A DNA stretch of 64,000 bases, from positions 1 through 64,000 of the forward strand of contig NZ_LSOF01000030.1 in NCBI RefSeq assembly GCF_001592875.1, in the 5' to 3' direction. Within the stretch, counting starts at the first letter, position 1. Every line of letters starts with the position of its first letter. This DNA comes from Pseudomonas sp. BMS12 (GTDB lineage Bacteria; Pseudomonadota; Gammaproteobacteria; Pseudomonadales; Pseudomonadaceae). Both the position numbers and the translations under genes were made by a program. Below the pieces are notes generated by a model, which saw only the letters and a list, made by a program, of their open reading frames with translations, searched no databases and was not told the origin of the DNA. This document shows, one piece after another, positions 9,990-18,385 of the stretch.

Positions 9990-10664
9990 ATGACCTTTTC
10001 CATCGTCGGCCGCTGTGCCGAGACCGGGCAGCTGGGCATCGCCATCAGTTCCTCCAGCATCGCCGTCGGCGCCCGCTGCCCCTGGCTGCGGGCCGGCGTT
10101 GGCGCTGTGTCGACGCAGAACATCACCCTGCCGGCGCTCGGGCCGCAGATCCTCGACCTGCTGGAGGCCGGGCTCGCGCCCGGCGCCGCACTGGACAAGG
10201 CCCTGGGCAGCAACGGCCATGGCCGCTTCCGCCAGGTCAGCGTGCTCGACAGCCACGGCGCCACGGCCCTGTTCACCGGCAGCGAGGCGCTTGGTGTGCA
10301 TCACGCCAGGGCCGGCGAGCAATGCGTGGCAGCTGGCAACCTGTTGTCCGCGCCGACGGTGATCGACGCCATGGTGGCGGCCTTCGAGACGGCCGGCGGT
10401 TGCCTGGCCGAGCGTCTGCTGGCTGCCATGCAGGCGGCGATGGTCGCCGGTGGCGAAGCCGGGCCGGTGCATTCGGCGGCGCTCAAGGTGGTGGGCGAGC
10501 TGGTCTGGCCGATCATCGACCTGCGCGTCGACTGGGCCGACGAGGACCCCATCGGCGAGCTGGCCGGGCTGTGGCAGGCCTACCAGCCGCAGATGCAGGA
10601 CTACATCACCCGAGCCCTCGACCCGACCGCCGCGCCGAGTTATGGCGTGCCGGGCGATGAATGA
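9990..10664 (+). CDS. DUF1028 family protein (putative Ntn-type hydrolase)
   Basis: This 224-residue product matches DUF1028 throughout, with the signature start TFSIVGRCAETGQLGIAISS and the conserved AVSTQN segment. The family is thought to have an Ntn-hydrolase fold, but few members have an assigned substrate. It starts 9 bases after the RidA stop behind a GGAG site. In this operon it would fit an amide- or imide-cleaving step; that is an inference. Confidence 0.85.
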   Translation: MTFSIVGRCAETGQLGIAISSSSIAVGARCPWLRAGVGAVSTQNITLPALGPQILDLLEAGLAPGAALDKALGSNGHGRFRQVSVLDSHGATALFTGSEALGVHHARAGEQCVAAGNLLSAPTVIDAMVAAFETAGGCLAERLLAAMQAAMVAGGEAGPVHSAALKVVGELVWPIIDLRVDWADEDPIGELAGLWQAYQPQMQDYITRALDPTAAPSYGVPGDE

Positions 10665-10668
10665 ACTC

Positions 10669-10721
10669 GTGGGAGCGGCTTTCGCCGCGATGATCCTAAT
10701 CGCGGCTGAAGCCGCTCCCAC
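10669..10721. repeat. REP doublet (inverted pair)
   Basis: GTGGGAGCGGCTTTCGCCGC (from 10669) faces its complement ending at 10721 with a short spacer. It lies in the gap between the DUF1028 and M20 genes and could form a stem in the mRNA. Confidence 0.9.
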
Positions 10722-10741
10722 TTATCCGAGGAAACCCTGCA

Positions 10742-11905
10742 ATGCCTGATAGCCGCGCCATCCTCGCCGACCTGATCGCCTTCGACACCACCAGCCGCGA
10801 ATCGAACCTGGCACTGATCGAGTTCGTGCGCGACTACCTGGGCGCTTTCGGTATCGCCAGCGAGCTGATCTTCAATAGCGAGCGAAGCAAGGCCAATCTG
10901 CACGCGCGCCTCGGCCCGGCGGGGCCGGGCGGCGTGATGCTGTCCGGCCACAGCGACGTGGTGCCGGCCGATGGCCAGGCCTGGAGCGTGCCGCCGTTCA
11001 GCCTGAGCGAGCGCGACGGCAAGCTGTACGGCCGTGGCACCGCGGACATGAAGGGCTACATCGCCTGCGTGCTGGCCGCCGTGCCGCGCTTTGTCGAGCA
11101 ACCCTTGCGCCTGCCGCTGCACATCGCCATCTCCTACGACGAGGAAGTCGGCTGCCTGGGCGTGCGCAGTCTGGTCGAGCAATTGCGTGCCAGTCCGGAG
11201 CGCCCGGCCATCTGCATCATCGGCGAGCCGACCGAGATGCGCCCGGTGCTCGGCCACAAGGGCAAGCTGGCGATGCGCTGCGAGGTACACGGCGCGGCCT
11301 GCCATTCGGCCTATGCGCCGCAGGGGGTCAACGCCATCGAATACGCGGCGCGGCTGATCGGCAAGCTGGGTGAGATAGGTGCCCGGCTGGCCGCACCGGA
11401 GCGTCACGACGCCCGTTTCGATCCGCCGTACTCCACCGTGCAGACCGGGGTGATCCAGGGCGGCCGCGCACTCAACATCGTGCCGGCCGAATGCCGGTTC
11501 GACTTCGAGGTGCGCGCCTTGCCGGCGGACGACCCGCAACAGGTGGCGGCTGAACTGCAGGGCTACGCCGAGCGCGAACTGCTGCCACGCATGCGCGCGG
11601 TGCAGGCCGACACGGCGATCCGCTTCACTCCGCTGAGCGCCTACCCCGGCCTGTTCACCGACGCCCGCAGCGAAGCCGCCGAGCTGCTGGCGCTGCTCAG
11701 TGGCTCGCGGGATTTTTCGACGGTGGCCTTCGGTACCGAGGGCGGCCTGTTCGACGAAGCCGGCATCGCCACCGTGATCTGCGGCCCTGGCAGCATGGAC
11801 CAGGGGCACAAGCCGGACGAGTTCGTCAGCCTCGATCAGCTCGCCCAGTGCGATGCCATGTTGGCGCGGCTGTGCGACTGGCTGCAGGTGTCGGCAGGGC
11901 GGTAG
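10742..11905 (+). CDS. argE: M20 deacylase, acetylornithine deacetylase (ArgE) type
   Basis: A 387-residue zinc peptidase-family enzyme. Metal and catalytic residues are in place: His70 and Asp72 in SGHSDVVP, Asp102 in GRGTADMKG, and Glu134-Glu135 in YDEEVG. ArgE-type enzymes remove acetyl groups from N-acetylornithine and other N-acyl amino acids. Pseudomonads make ornithine through ArgJ and often carry several ArgE-like paralogues, so with the monooxygenase, RidA and DUF1028 genes upstream this copy probably deacylates a catabolic N-acyl compound. GAGGA precedes the ATG. Confidence 0.8.
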   Translation: MPDSRAILADLIAFDTTSRESNLALIEFVRDYLGAFGIASELIFNSERSKANLHARLGPAGPGGVMLSGHSDVVPADGQAWSVPPFSLSERDGKLYGRGTADMKGYIACVLAAVPRFVEQPLRLPLHIAISYDEEVGCLGVRSLVEQLRASPERPAICIIGEPTEMRPVLGHKGKLAMRCEVHGAACHSAYAPQGVNAIEYAARLIGKLGEIGARLAAPERHDARFDPPYSTVQTGVIQGGRALNIVPAECRFDFEVRALPADDPQQVAAELQGYAERELLPRMRAVQADTAIRFTPLSAYPGLFTDARSEAAELLALLSGSRDFSTVAFGTEGGLFDEAGIATVICGPGSMDQGHKPDEFVSLDQLAQCDAMLARLCDWLQVSAGR

Positions 11906-12226
11906 GCGGCAGCTTTGGGTGAGCCGGCGGCGGACTGGAGTCGCACTGTCCTGTGCCTGGATCGGTCCCCTTCGGCGCAGTGGCAGTGCTGTTGCCTGTG
12001 GGGTGCCTCTGGTTGATGCGAGTACGTTCGCTAGCGTATCTGGGGGACCAAATCTACATTTGCATCGCCTGCCTGGATTCCCGCCTGCGCGGGAATGACG
12101 AGGTAGGGGATGCAGCACCGTGTTTACCGCCCACTCCGTCATTCCCGCGCAGGCGGGAATCCAGTGCTGCCAGCACCAGACCCGCAGGGGCGCAATTCAG
12201 ATGCGCCAAGCCCCTGCTTCCAAGAT
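11906..12226. other. Intergenic stretch with inverted ATTCCCGC repeats
   Basis: No gene is supported here. The stretch contains a perfect 26-base inverted pair (12074-12099 and 12138-12163, core ATTCCCGCGCAGGCGGGAAT) separated by 38 bases. Confidence 0.6.
12074..12163. repeat. ATTCCCGC-type inverted repeat, copies 1 and 2
   Basis: Copy 1 at 12074-12099 and copy 2 at 12138-12163 are exact complements of each other, and each is itself nearly palindromic. Further copies occur at 12685-12710 and 12818-12842, on the other side of the GIY-YIG gene. The family differs from the GTGGGAGCGG REPs elsewhere in the window. Confidence 0.85.
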
Positions 12227-12520
12227 CTACCCGACTATATCCACCCACAAATCCCGCCACTGGGGATTCCCCGCTTCGATCAATCTCAACTTCCACTCGC
12301 GCCGCCACTTCTTCAGCTGCTTTTCCCGCGCGATGGCGGCCAGCATGCTCTCGTGCATTTCATAGTGAACCAGCTGGTGCACGCCATAGCGTCGCGTGAA
12401 GCCCTCGATACAGTCGTTACGGTGCTCCCAGATGCGTTTGGCTAGGTCGGAAGTGACGCCGATGTAGAGGGTGCCATTGCGCTGACTGGCGAGGATATAG
12501 ACGGCGGGTTGCCTGAGCAT
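12227..12520 (-). CDS. GIY-YIG nuclease-superfamily protein
   Basis: A 97-residue single-domain protein of the YhbQ/UvrC-N-like group. The two motif halves are VYILASQ (residues 7-13) and LYIGV (18-22), followed by the catalytic Arg in TSDLAKRIWEHR and a later Glu in the EMHESM region. Such small members are common in Gammaproteobacteria and are poorly characterised. It is flanked on both sides by ATTCCCGC repeat pairs. Confidence 0.85.
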   Translation of the reverse strand: MLRQPAVYILASQRNGTLYIGVTSDLAKRIWEHRNDCIEGFTRRYGVHQLVHYEMHESMLAAIAREKQLKKWRREWKLRLIEAGNPQWRDLWVDIVG

Positions 12521-12912
12521 TGCGTGTCCTTCCTGGACCTTGTTGTTCCCTTGAGCACGAGTTTAGTGGCTGGCGGGTGAAGTGCGGGTTGCGCTGCTGC
12601 CCAGGGCGCCGTTGTTAAGGCAAGTCTGGTCGCAGCGATTCTGGTTTACCTCACGGGCTCAGGTCGGTGCAGGAGCTGCCTGCCTGGATTCCTGCCTGCG
12701 CGGGAATGACGGAGTGGGTGGGACGACTTTGTTCCACACCTTCAGTCCACCACGCCTGCTGCCTGTACGACGACCAAGGAGTCGCTGAGATGACGCTGCG
12801 CTACTCCTTCAACCCCATCATTCCCGCGCAGGCGGGAATCCAGCGGTGCCACGGCCAGCGCGGCAGGCCTGCCCAGGGTTGCCGCCGCTCTTGCCGTAGC
12901 GGGGGCGCAGCG
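12521..12912. other. Intergenic stretch with a second ATTCCCGC repeat pair
   Basis: No gene could be supported. Repeat copies lie at 12685-12710 and 12818-12842 in opposite orientation, about 107 bases apart. The rest is unremarkable GC-rich sequence. Confidence 0.5.
12685..12842. repeat. ATTCCCGC-type inverted repeat, copies 3 and 4
   Basis: Copy 3 (12685-12710) has one base change (ATTCCTGC) from copies 1 and 2; copy 4 (12818-12842) is in the opposite orientation and keeps the ATTCCCGCGCAGGCGGGAAT core. Confidence 0.8.
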
Positions 12913-13314
12913 TTACCCGGTATGTGCCTGCAGCAGCACACCCCACAGCCCGAGCGTGGCCAGGAAATTGATGGTGAACACCAGCCCGCGCAGGCGGATG
13001 TTGTGGGTGAAGATCTGCACGCCGCTGTGGATCAGGCGTCCGCCGATGAAGACCCAGGCCAGCACGAGCGCCGCGGGATTCTGCACCTGGCCCTGGATCA
13101 GCAGCAGGCAGGCTGCATAAAAGAACAGCGGCCACTCGAACTGGTTGGACAGGTTGGCACTGATGCGCGGTTCGATGGCGGCCCAGGGATTGGAGCCATC
13201 CGCCCGTTGGCCGATGCCCCAGATTTTGGGTGCCCGGGCGACGGTGAGCAGTGCGTAGAGCAGCGTGGCGAGTGCCACATGGGCAGCCATTGGCAGAAGC
13301 AGGGATTGCGGCAT
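12913..13314 (-). CDS. MAPEG-family membrane protein
   Basis: A 133-residue protein with four predicted membrane helices matching the MAPEG family (membrane-associated eicosanoid/glutathione enzymes), with conserved IEPRISANLSNQFEWPLFF and GRLIHS segments. Bacterial members are usually uncharacterised, and some have glutathione transferase activity. The ATG at 13314 is chosen because GGAGAG lies just upstream; longer readings would lack a good ribosome site. Confidence 0.8.
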   Translation of the reverse strand: MPQSLLLPMAAHVALATLLYALLTVARAPKIWGIGQRADGSNPWAAIEPRISANLSNQFEWPLFFYAACLLLIQGQVQNPAALVLAWVFIGGRLIHSGVQIFTHNIRLRGLVFTINFLATLGLWGVLLQAHTG

Positions 13315-13431
13315 GTGCTCTCCATGAGCCGGTACTGGTGCGTCCGGCACGACAGGCCGGACGCTACTGTTTCGTCTGCAGGCTGTCCACCGCTGCAACC
13401 GGGCAAGCGCCTCGATAGCCGGGAAGGAGAA

Positions 13432-13462
13432 CGACCCGCCAGCGCAAGAGCGGGGCGGGTCG
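13432..13462 (-). terminator. Hairpin downstream of the small membrane protein gene
   Basis: A 9-base perfect stem (13432-13440 with 13454-13462) lies after the stop of the 13498-13749 gene and upstream of the MAPEG gene. It lacks a clear T tract. Confidence 0.45.
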
Positions 13463-13497
13463 CGAGCTTGTTAGCCGGTGAGCTTCTGCGCTGCCGG

Positions 13498-13749
13498 CTA
13501 GCGTCGGCTGAGTACCTGCAGGCGCAGCACGTAGCCGAGCTTGATGGCGGTCGGGCCGAGTATGGTCAGCAGGTGCGCAGCCAGTAGCACCGGCAGCGTC
13601 AGGTAGCTGTCCAGACCGTAGGCCAGCAGTACCCCGAGCAGCAGTCCGGCCAGCCCACCGGCCAGCAGCAGGTGGGCGCACTGCAAGGCCCGCTCGGGGT
13701 TGCCAAGGAGACTGGCCATGGCGCCGGCCTGCTCCCCAGGCGTTGCCAC
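13498..13749 (-). CDS. Small two-helix membrane protein, PpyR-like
   Basis: An 83-residue product with two strong hydrophobic helices (about residues 27-46 and 51-70). It begins at a GTG directly after the flavoprotein stop at 13750, so it is probably translated by coupling; an ATG at 13719 would give 73 residues. The second helix with its HLLTILGPTAIKLGYVLRLQ tail recalls PpyR-type membrane proteins of Pseudomonas, but that comparison is from memory and not secure. Function unknown. Confidence 0.6.
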   Translation of the reverse strand: MATPGEQAGAMASLLGNPERALQCAHLLLAGGLAGLLLGVLLAYGLDSYLTLPVLLAAHLLTILGPTAIKLGYVLRLQVLSRR

Positions 13750-14952
13750 TCAGGCCACCGGAATCAGCGGGTCCGCCGCTGCCAGGGCGGTGGCGCGGTC
13801 CGCTGCCGGCGGGTAGATCCACACGCTGTTGATCTGCGACTTCAGGGTCTTGGCCTCCTCGCGGACCAGCTTGAGCTGGCGGTCCCAGCCTTCGGTGTAC
13901 ACCGCACCCCAGGCTCCGAGGTCGAGGCAGGTCACGTACTTGGGCTGGCTGTAGGGCTTGGGCGCAACGCCGAGCAGGTCGGCGGCGACGTTGTTGCCGG
14001 CATGGCGGCCGAGGGAAATGGCGTGCTGGCAGGACATGGCGGCGAAATTGCCCAGCTCGTCCGTGGCGGCGTAGGCGACGTCACCCGCGGCGTAGACGTT
14101 GGTCTGGCCGAAGACTTTCAGGTTCTCGTCGACATGCAGTCGCCCCTGGGCATCGCGCGCGCTGGTCAGTTGTTCGGTCAGCGCGCTGGCGCGGAAGCCG
14201 GCAGTCCAGATCACCGTCTGCGCATCGATACGGGCACCGTCGGAAAGGTTCACCCCGCCGGCATCGACCGAGGCGACACCGGTGCCGACTATCCACTCGA
14301 CGCCCAGCTGCTCGGAGGCCTCGATGATCGGTCGGCGAATCTCGTCGCCCATCACGGCGGCGATCTGTGGGCCGCGGTCGACGATGACCACGCGGACCTT
14401 GGCATTGTCGCCGAGGATGGCGCGCAGGCGGGCTGGCATCTCGGTCGCCGTTTCGATGCCGGTGAAGCCGCCGCCTGCCACCACCACGGTGTTGCGAGCC
14501 GCGCTCTCGGGCAGCCTGTGCAGCGAGTGCAGGTGTCGCTCCAGGCGGGTTGCCGACTCGATCTGGTCGACGTCGAAGGCATAGGCCTGCAGCCCCGGAA
14601 CGGCCGGGCGGTTCAGCTGGCTACCGGCGGCAAGGATCAGGCGGTCGAAGGCCAGCGTCTGCGCAAGACCGGAGGCATCGGTGTAGCCGACGGTGTTTTC
14701 CTGTTCGTCGATCTGCGTCGCCACACCCTGGACGAAACGCACGCCGACGACATCCAGCAAGGCATCCAGCTCGGCGTACATGCTGTGCACCTGCGGCTCG
14801 TAGAACCGCGGGCGGATGCGTAGCTCGGCCTGGGGCGCCATTAGCGTGATGGCTATGTCGTGGCGGCCGTGCTGGTCCAGCAGGCGGGCGGCGCTGAGGG
14901 CGCTCCAGAGGCCGGCAAAGCCTGCGCCGATGATCACAATGTGCTGTTGCAT
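13750..14952 (-). CDS. NDH-2-like NAD(P)/FAD oxidoreductase
   Basis: The 400-residue protein has the type-II NADH dehydrogenase layout: an FAD-binding GAGFAG at residues 9-14, an NAD-binding GGGFTG near 157-162, and a third FAD contact VYAAGDVAY near 290. NDH-2 enzymes pass electrons from NADH to quinone at the inner membrane face without pumping protons. The C-terminus is slightly shorter than canonical Ndh, so it could be a paralogue with another acceptor. It leads the small membrane protein gene. Confidence 0.82.
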   Translation of the reverse strand: MQQHIVIIGAGFAGLWSALSAARLLDQHGRHDIAITLMAPQAELRIRPRFYEPQVHSMYAELDALLDVVGVRFVQGVATQIDEQENTVGYTDASGLAQTLAFDRLILAAGSQLNRPAVPGLQAYAFDVDQIESATRLERHLHSLHRLPESAARNTVVVAGGGFTGIETATEMPARLRAILGDNAKVRVVIVDRGPQIAAVMGDEIRRPIIEASEQLGVEWIVGTGVASVDAGGVNLSDGARIDAQTVIWTAGFRASALTEQLTSARDAQGRLHVDENLKVFGQTNVYAAGDVAYAATDELGNFAAMSCQHAISLGRHAGNNVAADLLGVAPKPYSQPKYVTCLDLGAWGAVYTEGWDRQLKLVREEAKTLKSQINSVWIYPPAADRATALAAADPLIPVA

Positions 14953-15012
14953 GGTGGTTCTCCCGAAATCATGTTTGAGCCCGTCGTCTGAGCGAGCGGG
15001 TGAGGGTGCCGC

Positions 15013-15372
15013 TTAGCTGTTGGCGCAGAGCTGCGCCGCGTTGACCAGTCCGCCGCGGTCCTGCCAGGCGTTGGTCTGGTAGAGGCTGAAGTGCATGCCC
15101 TCAGCGCGTTCCTCGACCTGCACGCGACCGCTGGCCTGTTGCGGATCGGCACTGCCGACCAGCAACTCGCCGCTGCGCTCGCTGAAGGTGAGATAGGTGG
15201 GGCCCGAGGAAACCTTGCTGCTGACGCAGTCCAGATAGGCCCAATGGCTCTGCTGGGACGTGGCCGCAGGGCGCTCCCAGCTGAGCCTGGTCGCCTCGTG
15301 ACTGGCGCAACCGGCGAGGCCGGCAGCGAGCAACAGGATGCAGGCGTTGCGGTGGAGGGGGTTGTTGTTCAT
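15013..15372 (-). CDS. Small lipoprotein of unknown function
   Basis: The 119-residue product has a signal peptide with the lipobox LAGC (cysteine at residue 22), so it should be lipidated. No known domain was recognised in the mature part, which contains two cysteines that could pair. It lies 60 bases upstream of the NDH-2-like gene in the same direction and may be co-transcribed with it. It diverges from the LysR gene at 15618. Confidence 0.75.
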   Translation of the reverse strand: MNNNPLHRNACILLLAAGLAGCASHEATRLSWERPAATSQQSHWAYLDCVSSKVSSGPTYLTFSERSGELLVGSADPQQASGRVQVEERAEGMHFSLYQTNAWQDRGGLVNAAQLCANS

Positions 15373-15617
15373 GTGAGCCGTCCTCTCTGATCGGGCTGAT
15401 GGGCCCTGGGGACAGATGCTCCTGGCTGACCCGTGGCCGGAAAACTCAATCCGATTGATAGCTGCTCTTCGTCGAAATGATGCTGCGGACAGCCCGTGCG
15501 CAGGGACAATTACCTGGCATGCGCGCGCGCCGTGCCCCGCAGCCGAGCGATTTGGCAGGCGGCATTGGAGTAGGTGCTGCTTAAATGGAGGCTCGGGCGA
15601 AGCAGAAGGGCTCTGGA

Positions 15618-16526
15618 ATGAATCGCAACGAATTACGCCGCGTCGACATGAACCTGCTGGTGGTCTTCGAAACCCTGATGTTCGAACGCAACCTGACCCG
15701 CGCGGCGGAAAAGCTGTTCCTCGGCCAACCGGCCGTCAGTGCTGCCCTGGCGCGCCTGCGCGAGCTGTTCAACGACCCGCTGCTGGTGCGTAACGGCCGC
15801 TGCCTGGAGCCCACCGCGCGGGCCCTGGTGATTCTCAAGGAGCTGCAGCCGGCCATGGACACCATCTCCTGCGCCGTCAGCCGCGCCCGCGAATTCAGCC
15901 CGAGCCTCGACCATGGCACCTTCCGCATCGGCCTGTCCGACGACGCCGAGTTCGGCCTGTTTCCGCCGCTGCTCAAACAGCTGCGCGAGGAAGCGCCGAA
16001 TGTGGTGATCGTGGTGCGCCGCGTGCACTTCCTGCTGATCACGCCGATGCTGGTCTCGGGCGAGATTTCCGTGGGCATCAGCTACACCACCGAGCTACCG
16101 GCCAACGCCAAGCGCCGCAAGCTGCGCGAGATGAGGGTCAAGATACTGCGCGGCGACGATCGCCCCGGCCCGCTGACCCTGGACGACTACTGCGCGCGGC
16201 CCCACGCGCTGGTGTCGTTCTCCGGCGACCTGAGCGGCAATATCGACAACGACCTGGCGCGGGTTGGCAGGTCACGTCGCGTGGTGCTGGCGGTGCCGCA
16301 GTTCAGCGGACTGCGCTCGATACTGCCCGGCACCGAGTTGCTGGCGGCGGTGCCGGACTACGCGGCGGCGGCGCTGATCGAGGGCACCGGCTTGCGCGCC
16401 GATGATCCGCCCTTTCCCATCGTCACCTCCGACCTGTGCATGGTCTGGGGCGAGGGCAGCGACGCCGATCCGGCCGAGAGCTGGCTGCGCAGCCGGATCA
16501 TCGAAGCCATGGGCGCGCGGGATTAG
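15618..16526 (+). CDS. LysR-family transcriptional regulator
   Basis: A 302-residue LysR regulator with the N-terminal helix-turn-helix (NLTRAAEKLFLGQPAVSAAL, about residues 24-43) and a C-terminal effector domain. The ATG at 15618 gives the usual start MNRNELRRVDMNLL; an upstream ATG at 15585 is possible. It diverges from the lipoprotein / NDH-2-like genes and may control them. Its stop overlaps that of the convergent DinB gene by three bases. Confidence 0.9.
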   Translation: MNRNELRRVDMNLLVVFETLMFERNLTRAAEKLFLGQPAVSAALARLRELFNDPLLVRNGRCLEPTARALVILKELQPAMDTISCAVSRAREFSPSLDHGTFRIGLSDDAEFGLFPPLLKQLREEAPNVVIVVRRVHFLLITPMLVSGEISVGISYTTELPANAKRRKLREMRVKILRGDDRPGPLTLDDYCARPHALVSFSGDLSGNIDNDLARVGRSRRVVLAVPQFSGLRSILPGTELLAAVPDYAAAALIEGTGLRADDPPFPIVTSDLCMVWGEGSDADPAESWLRSRIIEAMGARD

Positions 16527-17029
16527 CCGTTGGCGACTTCGGTGGCATAGATCGAGAGGTCGGTCATCGGTGGCATGGCGGGAATCTGGAAGTACATCTG
16601 CACCAGCCAGCCGCGGTGATAGCTCATGTGATTGATCACATGCAGCAGCATGGCGCCGGCGCTCATGCTGCCGGGGTTGCCGGAGACAAAGCTGAAGTCG
16701 ATGGTCGTGGCGAGTGACGCCTCCGTTTGCTGCGCACTCCAGGCCACGAACCAGTCGTCGACCTCTTGTTGCGCCGGCCACAGCTGTTGCAGAACCGGAT
16801 AGGGCACTTCCTGGCGTGAGCGAAAGCCGTGCTCCCGGCCCTGCAGGTGCGCCTGCCAGATGCGATCCACCACATACATGTGGTTCAGGGTGTCGATGAT
16901 GCTGCTGATCGGGCCGGGGCGCTCACGGGTGAGTTCCTCGGGCGGCAGGGTGGCCAGGCTGTCGAAGAACAGCCGATCGGCCCAGCGCTTGTACTGGGTC
17001 AGCAGGTTGGCTGTCGCAACATTGAGCAT
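16523..17029 (-). CDS. DinB-family protein
   Basis: A 168-residue four-helix-bundle protein of the DinB/YfiT superfamily. The three metal-ligand histidines are recognisable: NHMYV near residue 49, and the HVINHMSYHRG segment near residues 129-139. Members are metal-binding and often thiol-dependent transferases; the substrate here is unknown. AAGGAGG lies seven bases before the ATG at 17029. Confidence 0.85.
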   Translation of the reverse strand: MLNVATANLLTQYKRWADRLFFDSLATLPPEELTRERPGPISSIIDTLNHMYVVDRIWQAHLQGREHGFRSRQEVPYPVLQQLWPAQQEVDDWFVAWSAQQTEASLATTIDFSFVSGNPGSMSAGAMLLHVINHMSYHRGWLVQMYFQIPAMPPMTDLSIYATEVANG

Positions 17030-17276
17030 GGAATGCCCCTCCTTCTGGACCTGTTGAATAGTAAGCCTTGGTCGTGTCCGAGGGGTGTCAGGTGACTGAC
17101 GGCGCCCTTGTATGGCGTGCCGGGAGCACGCGATGGCCGCCATTGTCGCCGTTCGTCTTGCCGCGCGCCTAGCGGCAGAGGCCTGCGGGACGCTCCGCTA
17201 TTCTGCAGTAAGCGCCTGTAGTCCATGGGGGAGGCCCGGCCGGGTTGGCCGAAGAGTGCTCGCAAGGGATATCGGC

Positions 17277-18203
17277 ATGCGTAGAAAAGTTGTCTGGCTG
17301 GGCTTGTTGTTGGCGCTGGAGGTTCAGGCCGAGCCGTTGCGGCTCACCGAGGTCGATCTGGAGGACAAGGTCAACGGTGTGCTGGCCCTGATGTCCTTCT
17401 CGGTGGTGCCGGACCTGGCGTCCAGTTCGCTGAGCTTCAACGATGCGCAGAGCGACAACCCGGACCTGACCATGGTCCAGTTCGGCGGCGGCGCCACCAT
17501 GGGCGATGATTTTCCGCTCTACCTGGAGGGCTCGGCCGCCTACAGCCGCTATGACCCGCGCTTCGTCCTCAGCAATGGCCAGGAGTCGCGGCGCGTGCCG
17601 CTGAAGTGGACCACGGTGTCGGCCACCGGCGGCATCGGCTGGGACTTCGCCCTCAACGACGAGTGGGTGCTGCGGCCCATCGCGAACTTCTCGCTGGGCT
17701 ACATGAGCAGCGACATCAACCTGGCCCGGGTCTTCGTCAACCAGCGCTTCGACCGTGACATCGAGTTCCTCGACGATGGCCACATGAAGGTCGGCGGCCT
17801 CGGTGGTTCGCTGATGCTCGACTGGGAGCGGGTACGCCCCGATTACGAGGTCGATCTGGAACTGCGCTACAGCAACATCGAGCTGCACAACATCGGCGGC
17901 GACCGCGGGATCGATGGCTCGGTCAATGCCGAGGCCACCAACCTGTGGGCCCGCTGGCGGGCGCCGACCGGTATCGTCGCGTTGAAGCGGCCGCTGCGTT
18001 ATGTGCTGGAGCACTCCTATTCCGAATACCTGGGCGACCAGCGCGGCGTGCTCGGCTTCGATCGGCTGTTCACTGTCGGTGCCGGCCTGGAACTGGACTC
18101 CAGTGCCTATGACGTGATCATCAGCCGCACCCGCCTGGTGATGCGCTACATGTGGGGCAGCAATGTCTACGGCACCTCGGTGGGGCTGGCCGTGAGCTTC
18201 TGA
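17277..18203 (+). CDS. Outer-membrane beta-barrel (solitary autotransporter-barrel type)
   Basis: The 308-residue product begins with a cleavable signal peptide (MRRKVVWLGLLLALEVQA) and continues with alternating amphipathic strands ending in a C-terminal Phe (GLAVSF), the usual outer-membrane sorting signal. Its layout fits the solitary outer-membrane autotransporter-like barrel family seen in Vibrio and Pseudomonas. No passenger domain is present. The ATG at 17277 follows AAGGGA and gives a clean signal peptide, unlike upstream in-frame starts. Confidence 0.7.
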   Translation: MRRKVVWLGLLLALEVQAEPLRLTEVDLEDKVNGVLALMSFSVVPDLASSSLSFNDAQSDNPDLTMVQFGGGATMGDDFPLYLEGSAAYSRYDPRFVLSNGQESRRVPLKWTTVSATGGIGWDFALNDEWVLRPIANFSLGYMSSDINLARVFVNQRFDRDIEFLDDGHMKVGGLGGSLMLDWERVRPDYEVDLELRYSNIELHNIGGDRGIDGSVNAEATNLWARWRAPTGIVALKRPLRYVLEHSYSEYLGDQRGVLGFDRLFTVGAGLELDSSAYDVIISRTRLVMRYMWGSNVYGTSVGLAVSF

Positions 18204-18385
18204 GTGGTGGGTGGAATCTGTGGTGGGCGTGAGTGCCCTGTCCGCCAGGGGGAATGCCGCCGATAAGCTGCATGAATAATTGTAGCCCTCTGGCTAGCGC
18301 TTCTGGATGGCCTGGCGCTTGGTGCATTCGCGTCTAGGCTCAAACTGCTCTCAGTATTCGAGTGCACTATCAGGGAGATGGCGTG

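Noticed and set aside
12227-12520. GIY-YIG protein as a homing endonuclease that moved with the flanking repeats
   Set aside because: The protein is of the short YhbQ-like type usually fixed in chromosomes, and the repeats are common dispersed palindromes; no intron or intein context is seen.
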